Position numbers and translations under genes: made by a program. A DNA stretch of 64,000 bases from Micromonospora chokoriensis (GTDB lineage Bacteria > Actinomycetota > Actinomycetes > Mycobacteriales > Micromonosporaceae): assembly GCF_900091505.1 (NCBI RefSeq), contig NZ_LT607409.1, positions 2,046,001 through 2,110,000 on the forward strand, given 5' to 3'. The first letter of the stretch is position 1; each line of letters opens with the position of its first letter. This document shows positions 10,333 through 18,054 of this stretch, in pieces. The notes under the pieces were generated by a model that saw only the letters and a program-made list of their open reading frames with translations, was not told the origin of the DNA and ran no database searches.

Positions 10333-11511
10333 TTACCCCGCCAACCGCCAGCGGCCGTTTCGGGCGACCAGAGTGGTGAGTGCCTGCGGCATCAGGCCGC
10401 TGTGGTTGTCGGGCGTCATCCGGATCGGCCCGGACAGGCCGTCCATCTGCGACGTTTCGAGGACGTCGCGGAGGCCGTCGCGGTCGACCTTGCCGATCTC
10501 ACCTCCGGCCCGCAGTTCCGCGTCGGCGATGAGCTGAACGGCGTCCGCGGCGAAGGACGACGCGCCGTTGTAGCCGCCGAAGCGTGCCGTGTAGTCCTGG
10601 AACCACTGCCGCCGCGCGGCCTTGGCCGGCGTGGTCGCGATCACGTCGTCGATCGCCATCGTCTGGGTGAAGATCAGCGTCGCACGCTCGGTGGCCTTTG
10701 CCGCGCCGCCGAGGAAGAGGTCACCGGCCGCCCCGGCGTCGAGGAAGAGCGACCCTCGGAAGGTGGTCTGCTGAGCGCTGGTCGCGGCCAGCATCGCCTG
10801 CTCCGGCGGGGTCCAGAGGACGAGCGCGTCCGGCTTGCCCGACGTGAGCAGTCGGACCTGCTGGTTCACGTCCGTGTCGGTGATCTTGGCCTTCTGCTCA
10901 CGAAGCGTGATGTTGGCCTTCTGCAACTCGCTCTTGAGCGCGGCCATGCCCTCCCGGCCATAATCGTCGTCGCTGACGAGCGCCCCGACCTTGCGGACGT
11001 TGTTCCGTCGCAGTTCGGTGGTGAGTGCGGCGGCACTGTCGGCGGCGTTGGGGCCCAGCTTGAACACGTAGCGCCGCTCGGCCACCGGGTTGGTGACCGC
11101 GCCGGAAGCGGCGAGCGCAATGGTGGGAATCCGCTTCTCGTTGATGGTCCCCACGGCGCCGAGCGCGCATTCGTTGCAGCCGCCCATGATGATGGCGCTG
11201 ACCTGAGAATCGCTGCTGAAGTCCGCGATGTTGCGAAGCGACTCGGCGGCGTCGGAACGGTTGTCCTTGAACTTGAGTTCAATCTTCCGGCCGTTCAGTG
11301 CTCCGGAGGAGTTCAACTGATCGCGCTTGAGTTCGAGGGCTCGCTGGTATGTCCGGCCCACGGGGGCCGCGGCGCCGGACAGTTCGAGGTCGACGGCGAT
11401 CACGATCGGACTCGTGTCCGTGTCCGCTTCACCGATCTGGCAGCCGGTGAGCGTGGTGGCCACTACGGCCGATGCGAGCGCCGCGATGGTCGCGGAGCGG
11501 ATGGGGCTCAA
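10333..11511 (-). CDS. Branched-chain amino-acid-type substrate-binding lipoprotein (Peripla_BP_6)
   Basis: 392 residues. Lipobox TLTGC with Cys24 after a short hydrophobic signal, then a two-lobe type I periplasmic-binding fold: IVIAVDLELSGAAAPVGRTYQRA, an ASGAVTNP ligand loop, VGALVSDDDYGREG and DALVLWTPPEQA. No permease or ATPase gene is adjacent. Instead it is divergent from the conservon sensor gene cvnA across a 444-base region. An orphan binding protein beside a membrane sensor suggests a ligand-presenting role, but this is inference. Ligand not predictable. Confidence 0.88.
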   Translation of the reverse strand: MSPIRSATIAALASAVVATTLTGCQIGEADTDTSPIVIAVDLELSGAAAPVGRTYQRALELKRDQLNSSGALNGRKIELKFKDNRSDAAESLRNIADFSSDSQVSAIIMGGCNECALGAVGTINEKRIPTIALAASGAVTNPVAERRYVFKLGPNAADSAAALTTELRRNNVRKVGALVSDDDYGREGMAALKSELQKANITLREQKAKITDTDVNQQVRLLTSGKPDALVLWTPPEQAMLAATSAQQTTFRGSLFLDAGAAGDLFLGGAAKATERATLIFTQTMAIDDVIATTPAKAARRQWFQDYTARFGGYNGASSFAADAVQLIADAELRAGGEIGKVDRDGLRDVLETSQMDGLSGPIRMTPDNHSGLMPQALTTLVARNGRWRLAG

Positions 11512-11955
11512 CTCAGTCCTCCAGGTGCGGGCGCGGGCGCTGCCCGGTCACCGCCGCTAAACCGTCCTCAGTGGAGAACGGGATCTTCTCTGCCGTACGG
11601 TGTGCGCGAAGCCTGCAAAACCTTGCCAATGGCCGGCGCTGTGGTCAAGCGCGGACCCCGGCATCGCTTTCGGGACGGCCATCCCACATGCTGGGGTAAC
11701 GCAATGTTTGCAAAACCTCACTTTGCATACACGCGTGACCACTCTGGAGTTACATGCCCTGTTCAGGGGCTTGCGGAAATGAAGGTATCAGTTGCCCGGA
11801 ACACGGGATGCGCTCTGTCCGACCGTTTCCTACCTCACTGCGGCTTCCCAAATCCGATCTTCTCTGATGAAATCGCGGCCGTGCCGCGCGTGGTCCCCTC
11901 CGCTTACGGCATGGCTCGGCGGGTCAGGCGGGGAAGAAACGACGGAGGCGATGTC
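11512..11955. promoter_or_regulatory. 444-base divergent control region, locally low GC
   Basis: Gene-free region between the binding lipoprotein and cvnA. It is clearly less GC-rich than its flanks between about 11690 and 11870. Two direct repeats stand out: GATCTTCTCTG at 11582-11592 and 11856-11866, and TGCAAAACCT near 11612 and 11707. Frames running through it upstream of cvnA lack coding character. Probably holds both promoters; no match to a known operator. Confidence 0.5.
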
Positions 11956-14900
11956 GTGAGCACCGGACCGACGGCCCTGCCCACACTCGGCGACACCACT
12001 CAGCGTCCGAGCCGACGGTTGCCCAGACTGCGGGACGCACGAATCCGGTCCAAACTGGCGCTGATCCTGGTCGTCCCGGTGGCGGCGGTGATCGCGCTGG
12101 CCACGGTCCGGTTGATCACCGTCGGCGAGGGTGCCCTCGACGCCACCCGGGCCCGATCGTTGACGGCGCTCGCCGTCGACGTCAGCGCCCTCACGCAGGA
12201 TCTTCAGAGCGAGCGGATGGCCGCGGCGGCCTACCTGGCCACGCCGCAGCAGCCGGCGGACGCGTACAACCTGCGGGTTCGTCAGACGCAGCAGCAGGTG
12301 GACGAGTACCGCGCCGAGCGGAGCCGGGTCGGCGAGGTGCCGGCGGCCCTGCGCGAGCGACTCGCCGTCATCGACGAGCACCTGGCCACTCTGGACGGCA
12401 CCCGCCAGGAGGTCCTGGACCGCCGGCAGATGGCGGTCGCCGAGGCGGTGCTCCGCTACGGCGTCATCCTCACCGACCTGGTCGCGTACGGCGACGGCCT
12501 GGCCCAGCTGCCCGGCTCCGAGAGCCTGGCGGACAGCCGCCGCGCGGTTGCCGCCTTCGCCCGCGCCAAGGCCTCCGTGGCCGAGGAGCAGGCGGTCGCC
12601 TTCACCGCGCTGACGGCGGGTCAGCTCGACTCGGAGCAGTTCTCCTCCTTCGTGGCGACGCTGACCAGTCAGCAGGAGTCCCTGGTCGCCTTCTCGCTGG
12701 CCGCCGACCCGGTGCAGCGCGCCCTCGTGGACAGCACCGTCGCGGGTGACGCGGTCGGCCTGGCCGACCGGGTGGCCACCGACATCACCCGCTCGGTCGG
12801 GCAGCGCCCGCTGGTGAGCGCGCAGGACGCCACCGCCGCCATCGGCGCGGTGAACGACCTGATGCGCTGGGCCGAGATCCAACTTCAGGACCGACTGCTC
12901 CAGCAGGCCGACGAGGCGCGCTCGGACGTCATCCGGCAGGCGGTCGTCGAGTCGGTGCTGGTGCTGCTGACGCTGATCATCGCCGTGACGCTCGCCGTGG
13001 TGCTGGCCCGTTCGCTCAACCACTCGCTGCGCCGGCTGCGTGAGGGCGCCCTCTCGGTGGCGAACCACGACCTGCCGGACGCCGTGCAGCGGCTGCAGAC
13101 CATGGGCAGCGTGGGCGACGGCGGGGTGGACGAGATCGTCCGCCAGGTCCGGGACCCCATCCAGCTCAACAGCCGTGACGAGGTCGGTCAGGTGGCGGTG
13201 GCCTTCAACGTCGTCCACCGCGAGGCGGTACGGGTCGCGGCCGAGCAGGCGGCGCTGCGTACCAGCGTCTCGGCGATGTTCCTCAACCTCGCCCGCCGTA
13301 GTCAGACCCTGGTCGACCGGATGATCGGTGAACTCGACGCGATCGAGCGTGGCGAGGAGGACCCGAAGCGGCTCGCGCAGCTCTTCGAGCTGGACCACCT
13401 GGCCACTCGAATGCGCCGCAACGACGAGAACCTGCTGGTCCTGGCCGGTGCCGACTCCGCCGTACCGCGTCGCGACGACGCCCTGGTGGTCGACGTCCTG
13501 CGGGCCGCGCAGTCCGAGGTGGAGCTGTACAACCGCATCGAGTTCGGCACCGTGGACACCGACATCTCGGTGGCCGCGCACGCGGTCAACGACGTGGTAC
13601 GCCTTGTCGCCGAGCTTCTCGACAACGCCACCCGGTTCTCGCCGCCGAACACCACGGTGGTCGCCGACGGTCGCCGGATCCGTGACTACGTCCTCATCCA
13701 GATCGAGGATCGCGGGCTCGGCCTCACCGACGAGCAACTCGACTCGCTCAACCGCCGGCTGGCCGCCCCGCCGAGCGTCGACGTCGCCGCGTTCCGGTTG
13801 ATGGGTCTGGCCGTGGTCAGCAGGCTCGCCTCCCGCTACAACATCCGGGTGGAGCTGCGTCGCAACGTGGAGGGCGGCACCGTCGCCCAGGTGACGTTGC
13901 CCGCCGCCACTGTCGTGCTGCCCAACAGCCGTGGGCGCGACCAGGCGCTCACCCGCCCGCGTCAGCCGATGGCCGTCGAGCAGGCACCGCTCACGCCGGC
14001 CGGTCACGCCGAGCAGTTCGCCGGTGCCGCGACCTCGGCGGCGACGCTGCCGGACCAGTGGCGGACCACCGCGCCGGCAGCCCCGCAGTGGCAGTCCCCA
14101 CTGGACTCGCGGGACACCAGCCCGGCGGTGCAGGCGGGCGGGTACGCCGGCACGCGCTCGACGATGCCGCCGGCACCCGGAGCCCCGGCGCCCGTGGCGC
14201 CTCTCCCGCCGGCGCGGCCCTCGTACGGCAACGGGCTGGGCGCGTCGACGGGCAGCCCCACGGTGGCCTACCCGACCATCGACCCGCTGCCCCGACGCGG
14301 CTCGACCTCGGACGCCGAGGACGGGCGCGCCGCCAACCCGGGCCTGCCGATCGGGCCGGTCGCCGGATCCGGCGCGGTGGCACCGCCCGCCGCCCCGTCG
14401 GTGCCGGCCGCGCCGGTCAGCACCCGCCCGGACTTCCCCGCCGAAGCGCCGATCTTCCGGGAGATGGAGGCGGTCTGGTTCCGGTCGCACGGCGACGACG
14501 CCACCGCGATCTTCACCCGGCCGAACTTCGACGAGCCGCCGCCGACCATGGCAGCGTCGACCGACGCCGGTCCGCGTACGCGCGGCGACGCCCGGCCGGC
14601 TGCCGCTCCCGTGCCGGCTGCCGCTCCCGTCCCGGCCGCCGCGCCGGCCCGGCCGAAACTACCGACCCGTACCCCGGGAACGGCCAACACCGATGGTGCT
14701 CCCGCTTCGGGCGGCGGCGGTCTCGGCGGCGCGACCACGGGCGGGCTCGGCACGCCCCCCTCGGCCCCCCCGTCGTACACGCCGCCTCCGGCTGCCCAGC
14801 CGGCCGCCGCGCCCAGCGCGCCGTCGGCGGACCCGGCGGCCTGGCGGACGGCGGCGGACGAGGGCTGGTCGCGGGCCAGTCGGGCCGCCGAGCCGGCCCC

Positions 14901-15108
14901 GGCCGGGACCACCCGGTCCGGGTTGCCCAAGCGGGTGCCACAGGCACAGCTCGTGCCGGGCGGCATCGAACCGAAGAGCGGCCGGGACCGCAGCCGACGG
15001 ACCCCGGATGAAGTACGTGGTCTGCTGTCGGCCTACCACCGCGGCGTGCAGCGCGGCCGGTCGGCCGGAACGGACCTGAACAGCACCTCGACCAAGGAGA
15101 GCCGATGA
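11956..15108 (+). CDS. cvnA: Conservon sensor histidine-kinase-like protein CvnA with NIT-type sensor region
   Basis: 1050 residues from a GTG with GGAGG seven bases upstream. Order: cytoplasmic N-end; membrane helix about 34-53 (LALILVVPVAAVIALAT); extracellular all-helical region with the LQSERMAAAAYLA signature of nitrate/nitrite-sensing (NIT) domains; second helix about 330-352 (VLVLLTLIIAVTLAVVLA); HAMP; ATPase domain with N-box LVAELLDNATRFS, G1 IEDRGLGL and G2-like EGGTVAQVTLP; then a ~400-residue Pro/Ala-rich tail. There is no obvious phospho-acceptor His box, as usual for conservon kinases. It overlaps cvnB by four bases. Conservons are membrane-associated G-protein-like signalling complexes in actinomycetes. 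Confidence 0.92.
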   Translation: MSTGPTALPTLGDTTQRPSRRLPRLRDARIRSKLALILVVPVAAVIALATVRLITVGEGALDATRARSLTALAVDVSALTQDLQSERMAAAAYLATPQQPADAYNLRVRQTQQQVDEYRAERSRVGEVPAALRERLAVIDEHLATLDGTRQEVLDRRQMAVAEAVLRYGVILTDLVAYGDGLAQLPGSESLADSRRAVAAFARAKASVAEEQAVAFTALTAGQLDSEQFSSFVATLTSQQESLVAFSLAADPVQRALVDSTVAGDAVGLADRVATDITRSVGQRPLVSAQDATAAIGAVNDLMRWAEIQLQDRLLQQADEARSDVIRQAVVESVLVLLTLIIAVTLAVVLARSLNHSLRRLREGALSVANHDLPDAVQRLQTMGSVGDGGVDEIVRQVRDPIQLNSRDEVGQVAVAFNVVHREAVRVAAEQAALRTSVSAMFLNLARRSQTLVDRMIGELDAIERGEEDPKRLAQLFELDHLATRMRRNDENLLVLAGADSAVPRRDDALVVDVLRAAQSEVELYNRIEFGTVDTDISVAAHAVNDVVRLVAELLDNATRFSPPNTTVVADGRRIRDYVLIQIEDRGLGLTDEQLDSLNRRLAAPPSVDVAAFRLMGLAVVSRLASRYNIRVELRRNVEGGTVAQVTLPAATVVLPNSRGRDQALTRPRQPMAVEQAPLTPAGHAEQFAGAATSAATLPDQWRTTAPAAPQWQSPLDSRDTSPAVQAGGYAGTRSTMPPAPGAPAPVAPLPPARPSYGNGLGASTGSPTVAYPTIDPLPRRGSTSDAEDGRAANPGLPIGPVAGSGAVAPPAAPSVPAAPVSTRPDFPAEAPIFREMEAVWFRSHGDDATAIFTRPNFDEPPPTMAASTDAGPRTRGDARPAAAPVPAAAPVPAAAPARPKLPTRTPGTANTDGAPASGGGGLGGATTGGLGTPPSAPPSYTPPPAAQPAAAPSAPSADPAAWRTAADEGWSRASRAAEPAPAGTTRSGLPKRVPQAQLVPGGIEPKSGRDRSRRTPDEVRGLLSAYHRGVQRGRSAGTDLNSTSTKESR

Positions 15109-15512
15109 ACAGGCCAGCTGCCATGCAGGACATGGGTTGGCTGCTCACCAACTTCGCCGACAGCGTGGCGGGTATCGCCCACGTGGTGGCGGTGTCCGCC
15201 GACGGGCTGCTGCTCGCGTCCTCCCGGGATCTTCCAGCGGACCGGGCCGACCAGCTTGCCGCGATCACCTCCGGCGTGGTGAGCCTGACCGAGGGCGCGG
15301 CCCGGATGTTCAGCGCGGGCGGGGTGTTGCAGACAGTCATCGAGATGGACAGCGGGTACCTCTTCCTGATGTCGATCAGCGACGGTTCGTCGATGGCCGT
15401 GCTGGCCGCCCGGAGCTGTGACGTGGGCCAGGTGGGCTACGAGATGGCGCTGCTGGTCGAGCGGGTGGGTGCCGCACTGGTGCCGCTGCCGCGGGACGCG
15501 GTGCGTTCCTAG
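15105..15512 (+). CDS. cvnB: Conservon roadblock/LC7 protein CvnB
   Basis: 135-residue roadblock/LC7 fold protein (WLLTNFADSVAGIAHVVAVSADGLLLA, split; then SISDGSSMAVLAA and VGYEMALLVERVG). Its ATG overlaps the cvnA stop (ATGA). In characterised conservons CvnB binds CvnA and the GTPase CvnD, acting like a GTPase regulator at the membrane. Confidence 0.93.
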   Translation: MNRPAAMQDMGWLLTNFADSVAGIAHVVAVSADGLLLASSRDLPADRADQLAAITSGVVSLTEGAARMFSAGGVLQTVIEMDSGYLFLMSISDGSSMAVLAARSCDVGQVGYEMALLVERVGAALVPLPRDAVRS

Positions 15513-15522
15513 CAGCAGCAGT

Positions 15523-15545
15523 CGGCGCGCGATCGGCGCGCCGAG
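15523..15545 (+). promoter_or_regulatory. Hairpin in the cvnB-cvnC gap
   Basis: Perfect 9-bp inverted repeat TCGGCGCGC / GCGCGCCGA around a 5-base loop, in the only sizeable gap (89 bases) of the conservon operon. It may tune the level of cvnC-cvnD relative to cvnA-cvnB. No T-run follows. Confidence 0.4.
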
Positions 15546-15601
15546 CCAGAGACCGGAGCCGGCGCCCGCCGACTCCACGGGGGACGAGGAGGTGATCGGG
15601 G

Positions 15602-15967
15602 ATGGACCAACGGCGTGTTGATCCGCGTGGGGCGTTGGTGCGCCCGTACGCGGTCACCCGTGGTCGTACCGAGCCCCGGCAGGACATCGCCCTCGAGGCC
15701 GTCCTCACCGCCTCTCTCACCCAGGTCGCCGAGTCCCGCTTCGCCGGGCACGACAAGCACCGCATCGCCACGGTCTGTGAGGGCCGAGCACAGTCGCTGG
15801 CGGAGATCGCCGCGTACACCCGGATGCCGCTGGGCGTCGCCCGGGTGTTGGTCGCCGACATGGTGGCCGAGAGCCTGCTGACGTTACACACTGCTGCTCC
15901 CGCCGAGGGGTTCGAGGAGCGGATGGAACTGCTTGGAAGGGTGCTAAGTGGACTTCGCAGGCTATGA
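15602..15967 (+). CDS. cvnC: Conservon DUF742 protein CvnC
   Basis: 121 residues; DUF742 winged-helix-like protein with the typical RRVDPRGALVRPYAVTRGR start, HRIATVCEGRAQSLAEIAAY core and MPLGVARVLVADM helix. GAGGAGGTGATC provides the ribosome site. It overlaps the GTG of cvnD by 20 bases. In the conservon model it joins the complex of sensor, roadblock protein and GTPase. Confidence 0.92.
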   Translation: MDQRRVDPRGALVRPYAVTRGRTEPRQDIALEAVLTASLTQVAESRFAGHDKHRIATVCEGRAQSLAEIAAYTRMPLGVARVLVADMVAESLLTLHTAAPAEGFEERMELLGRVLSGLRRL

Positions 15968-16571
15968 CCCCGCTGGGGGGCGGCCGGGCCGGGGAATCGT
16001 CTCCGCGAAGATCGTCGTCGCGGGCGGCTTCGGCGTCGGTAAGACGACACTGGTCGGGGCGATCTCCGAGATCACACCGCTGACCACCGAGGCGTTGATG
16101 ACCGCGGCGGGCGTCGGTATCGACGACCCGTCCAAGGTGCCGGGCAAGGAGACCACCACGGTCGCCATGGACTTCGGCCGTATCACCATGGCCCAGGACC
16201 TGATCCTGTACCTCTTCGGTACACCCGGTCAGACCCGGTTCTGGTTCATGTGGGACGAGATCATCCGAGGTGCGGTGGGTGCCGCCGTGCTGGTGGACAC
16301 CCGCCGGATCACCGACGCGTTCGCCCCGCTGGACTACTTCGAGAACCGCAAACTGCCGTACGTGGTGGCTCTGAACCGGTTCGACGGCGCTCCCCAGTAC
16401 GAGCTGGAGGAGGTCCGCGAGGCACTGGCCATCTCCCCGCAGGTGCCGCTGGTGATGACGGACGCCCGGCACCGGGAGTCGGTCAAGCAGGTGCTGGTGA
16501 CGGTGGTCGAGCACGCCATGCTGCGCCTCGAGGCGGAGCACGGCCGGGGCTTCGCCGCGCCGGTCGGCTGA
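15948..16571 (+). CDS. cvnD: Conservon GTPase CvnD
   Basis: 207-residue small Ras-like ATP/GTP-binding protein. P-loop GGFGVGKT at residues 26-33, switch region VPGKETTTVAMDFG, FGTPGQTRFWFMWDE in place of DxxGQ, and NRFD as the base-specificity motif. It starts at a GTG inside cvnC with GGAAGG upstream. Expected to act as the switch that passes on the CvnA signal. The operon ends just after it and meets the nitrate operon head-on. Confidence 0.93.
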   Translation: MDFAGYDPAGGRPGRGIVSAKIVVAGGFGVGKTTLVGAISEITPLTTEALMTAAGVGIDDPSKVPGKETTTVAMDFGRITMAQDLILYLFGTPGQTRFWFMWDEIIRGAVGAAVLVDTRRITDAFAPLDYFENRKLPYVVALNRFDGAPQYELEEVREALAISPQVPLVMTDARHRESVKQVLVTVVEHAMLRLEAEHGRGFAAPVG

Positions 16572-16583
16572 CCTGTCGTGTCC

Positions 16584-16611
16584 CGGCCGGCCGGTGTGCA
16601 CCGGCTGGCCG
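16584..16611. terminator. Bidirectional hairpin between cvnD and the nitrate-operon regulator
   Basis: Arms of 13 bases (CGGCCGGCCGGTG / CACCGGCTGGCCG) with a 2-base spacer and one G-T wobble, in the 47-base gap between convergent genes. Fits a shared terminator, though without a T-run. Confidence 0.65.
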
Positions 16612-16618
16612 CGACGCG

Positions 16619-17707
16619 TCAGTCCACCCGGAGGCGGTAGCCGCGCTTCACGACGGTCTGCACCACCCGGGGCGCGTGCAGGCCGGCCCGCAGGCGGGCG
16701 ACGGCCATCTCCACCGCGTGCTCGTCCGCCCCTCGGGGCAGCGTGCGCAGCAACGCCGTGCGGGACAGCACCCGACCGGGAGACTGGGCCAGGGCCCGTA
16801 GCACCGCCATCGGGGCGGGGGCGAGTGGCCGCAACTCGCCGTCGATCACGGCGGCGTGCCCGCGCAGCGTCAGCAGGTGCCCGCCGGCCTTGAACGTCAC
16901 GGTCCGGCGGGGCAGCTCGTCGACGATGGTCCGCACCAGGGCCCCGAGCCGGGCCCGACCCGGCGCGCTCACCGGCACCCCGCGTCGGAGCAGCGGTTCG
17001 GCGGTCACCGCGCCGACACAGCTGGCGAGCACGTCGCTGCGGAACGCGGAGAGTAGCGCGTCGGTACGGTCCCCGGCTGCCCGCAGCAGCGCCTCGGCAG
17101 CCGGCGCCGAGGTGAAGGTGACAGCGTCCACCAGCCGGCCGGCGATCAGGTCGATCAACCGGTGCAGCGGTGCCGGATCGGTCGGCGGAGCCCAGCGGTA
17201 GACCGGCACCTCGATCACCGTCGCGCCGGCCGCCTCCAGTGCCATCGTGCAGTCGGGCTGCCGCTCACCGTGCAACTGCATGGCGATCACCTGCCCGGCC
17301 ACGCCCCGGCGACGCAGGTGGTCCACCACCTCGTCGCAGCTCTCCGAGGCCGGCGACCACTGGTCGTGCAGTCCGGCCGCACGGATCGCGCCGCGCGCCT
17401 TCGGGCCGCGGGCCACCACGTACGAGCTGTTCAACACCGAACGCAGTGGCTCGCCCAGCCCCCAGCCCTCGGCCGCCTCCAGCCACCCCCGCATGCCGAT
17501 GCCGGTGTTGGCCATCAGGATGTCCGGCGGTTGGTCGAGGCAGGCACGCGTCGCCTCGCGCAGCTCGGTGTCGTCGGAGAGCGGCACGATCCGCAGCGCC
17601 GGAGCGAGCACGACCCGCGCGCCCCGCCGTTCGAGCAACGCGGCCAACTCGTCGCGCCGCCGGTCGGCGGTCACCCCGATGGTGAAGCCCGCCAGTTCCT
17701 CCCGCAT
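16619..17707 (-). CDS. nnaR: HemD-like/winged-helix transcriptional regulator of nitrate assimilation (NnaR type)
   Basis: 362 residues. The N-terminal two-thirds is a uroporphyrinogen-III synthase fold (GFTIGVTADRRRDELAALLE, VTFTSAPAAEALL). The last ~90 residues form an OmpR-type winged helix (MAVLRALAQSPGRVLSRTAL, VEMAVARLR, VQTVVKRGYRLRVD). Proteins of this architecture (NnaR in Streptomyces, and a mycobacterial counterpart) work with GlnR to activate nas/nir genes. Its ATG shares one base with the nirD stop and an AGGAGGG site lies in the nirD end. As last gene of the nitrate operon it implies feedback control. Confidence 0.88.
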   Translation of the reverse strand: MREELAGFTIGVTADRRRDELAALLERRGARVVLAPALRIVPLSDDTELREATRACLDQPPDILMANTGIGMRGWLEAAEGWGLGEPLRSVLNSSYVVARGPKARGAIRAAGLHDQWSPASESCDEVVDHLRRRGVAGQVIAMQLHGERQPDCTMALEAAGATVIEVPVYRWAPPTDPAPLHRLIDLIAGRLVDAVTFTSAPAAEALLRAAGDRTDALLSAFRSDVLASCVGAVTAEPLLRRGVPVSAPGRARLGALVRTIVDELPRRTVTFKAGGHLLTLRGHAAVIDGELRPLAPAPMAVLRALAQSPGRVLSRTALLRTLPRGADEHAVEMAVARLRAGLHAPRVVQTVVKRGYRLRVD

Positions 17708-18054
17708 CAACCCTCCTGTCGCAGCCGCACCTCGACCAGACCGTCGCGGCACCGTGCGTCGTGCCGGGCCACGGCCACCCCGGGCAGGTCGAGGCAGTGC
17801 CCGCTGCGCAGGTCGTACACCTGCTTGTGCAGCGGCGAGGCGACCGTCGGCACTCCGCCGCGGCTGCCGACGATGCCCCGGGACAGCACGTACGCCCCGG
17901 AGACCGGATCGCGGTTGTCGATCGCGAACAGCCCGTCCGCCGTCCGGAACAGCGCGATCTGTGCGCCGTCGACCAGGGCGGCGACCCCCCGGTCCGGTTC
18001 CAACCGGTCGAGCCGGCAGACGGTGGTCCAGGTGCGCGTCAGGGTCTGGGTCAT
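17707..18054 (-). CDS. nirD: Nitrite reductase small subunit NirD
   Basis: 115-residue Rieske-like protein (LFRTADGLFAIDNRDPVSGA, ASPLHKQVYDLRSGHCLDLP). As typical for NirD it keeps the fold but not the full pair of Cys-His iron ligands. Its start overlaps the nirB stop by four bases. Partner of NirB in the cytosolic NADH-dependent reduction of nitrite to ammonium. Confidence 0.93.
   Translation of the reverse strand: MTQTLTRTWTTVCRLDRLEPDRGVAALVDGAQIALFRTADGLFAIDNRDPVSGAYVLSRGIVGSRGGVPTVASPLHKQVYDLRSGHCLDLPGVAVARHDARCRDGLVEVRLRQEG

Noticed and set aside
10402..11955. Upstream in-frame extension of cvnA
   Set aside because: It runs antisense through the binding-lipoprotein gene and the low-GC region; the GTG at 11956 has a good ribosome site and matches the known CvnA start type.
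11830..14490. Minus-strand open frame opposite cvnA
   Set aside because: His/Arg/Asp-rich shadow of a high-GC gene with no recognisable domain.
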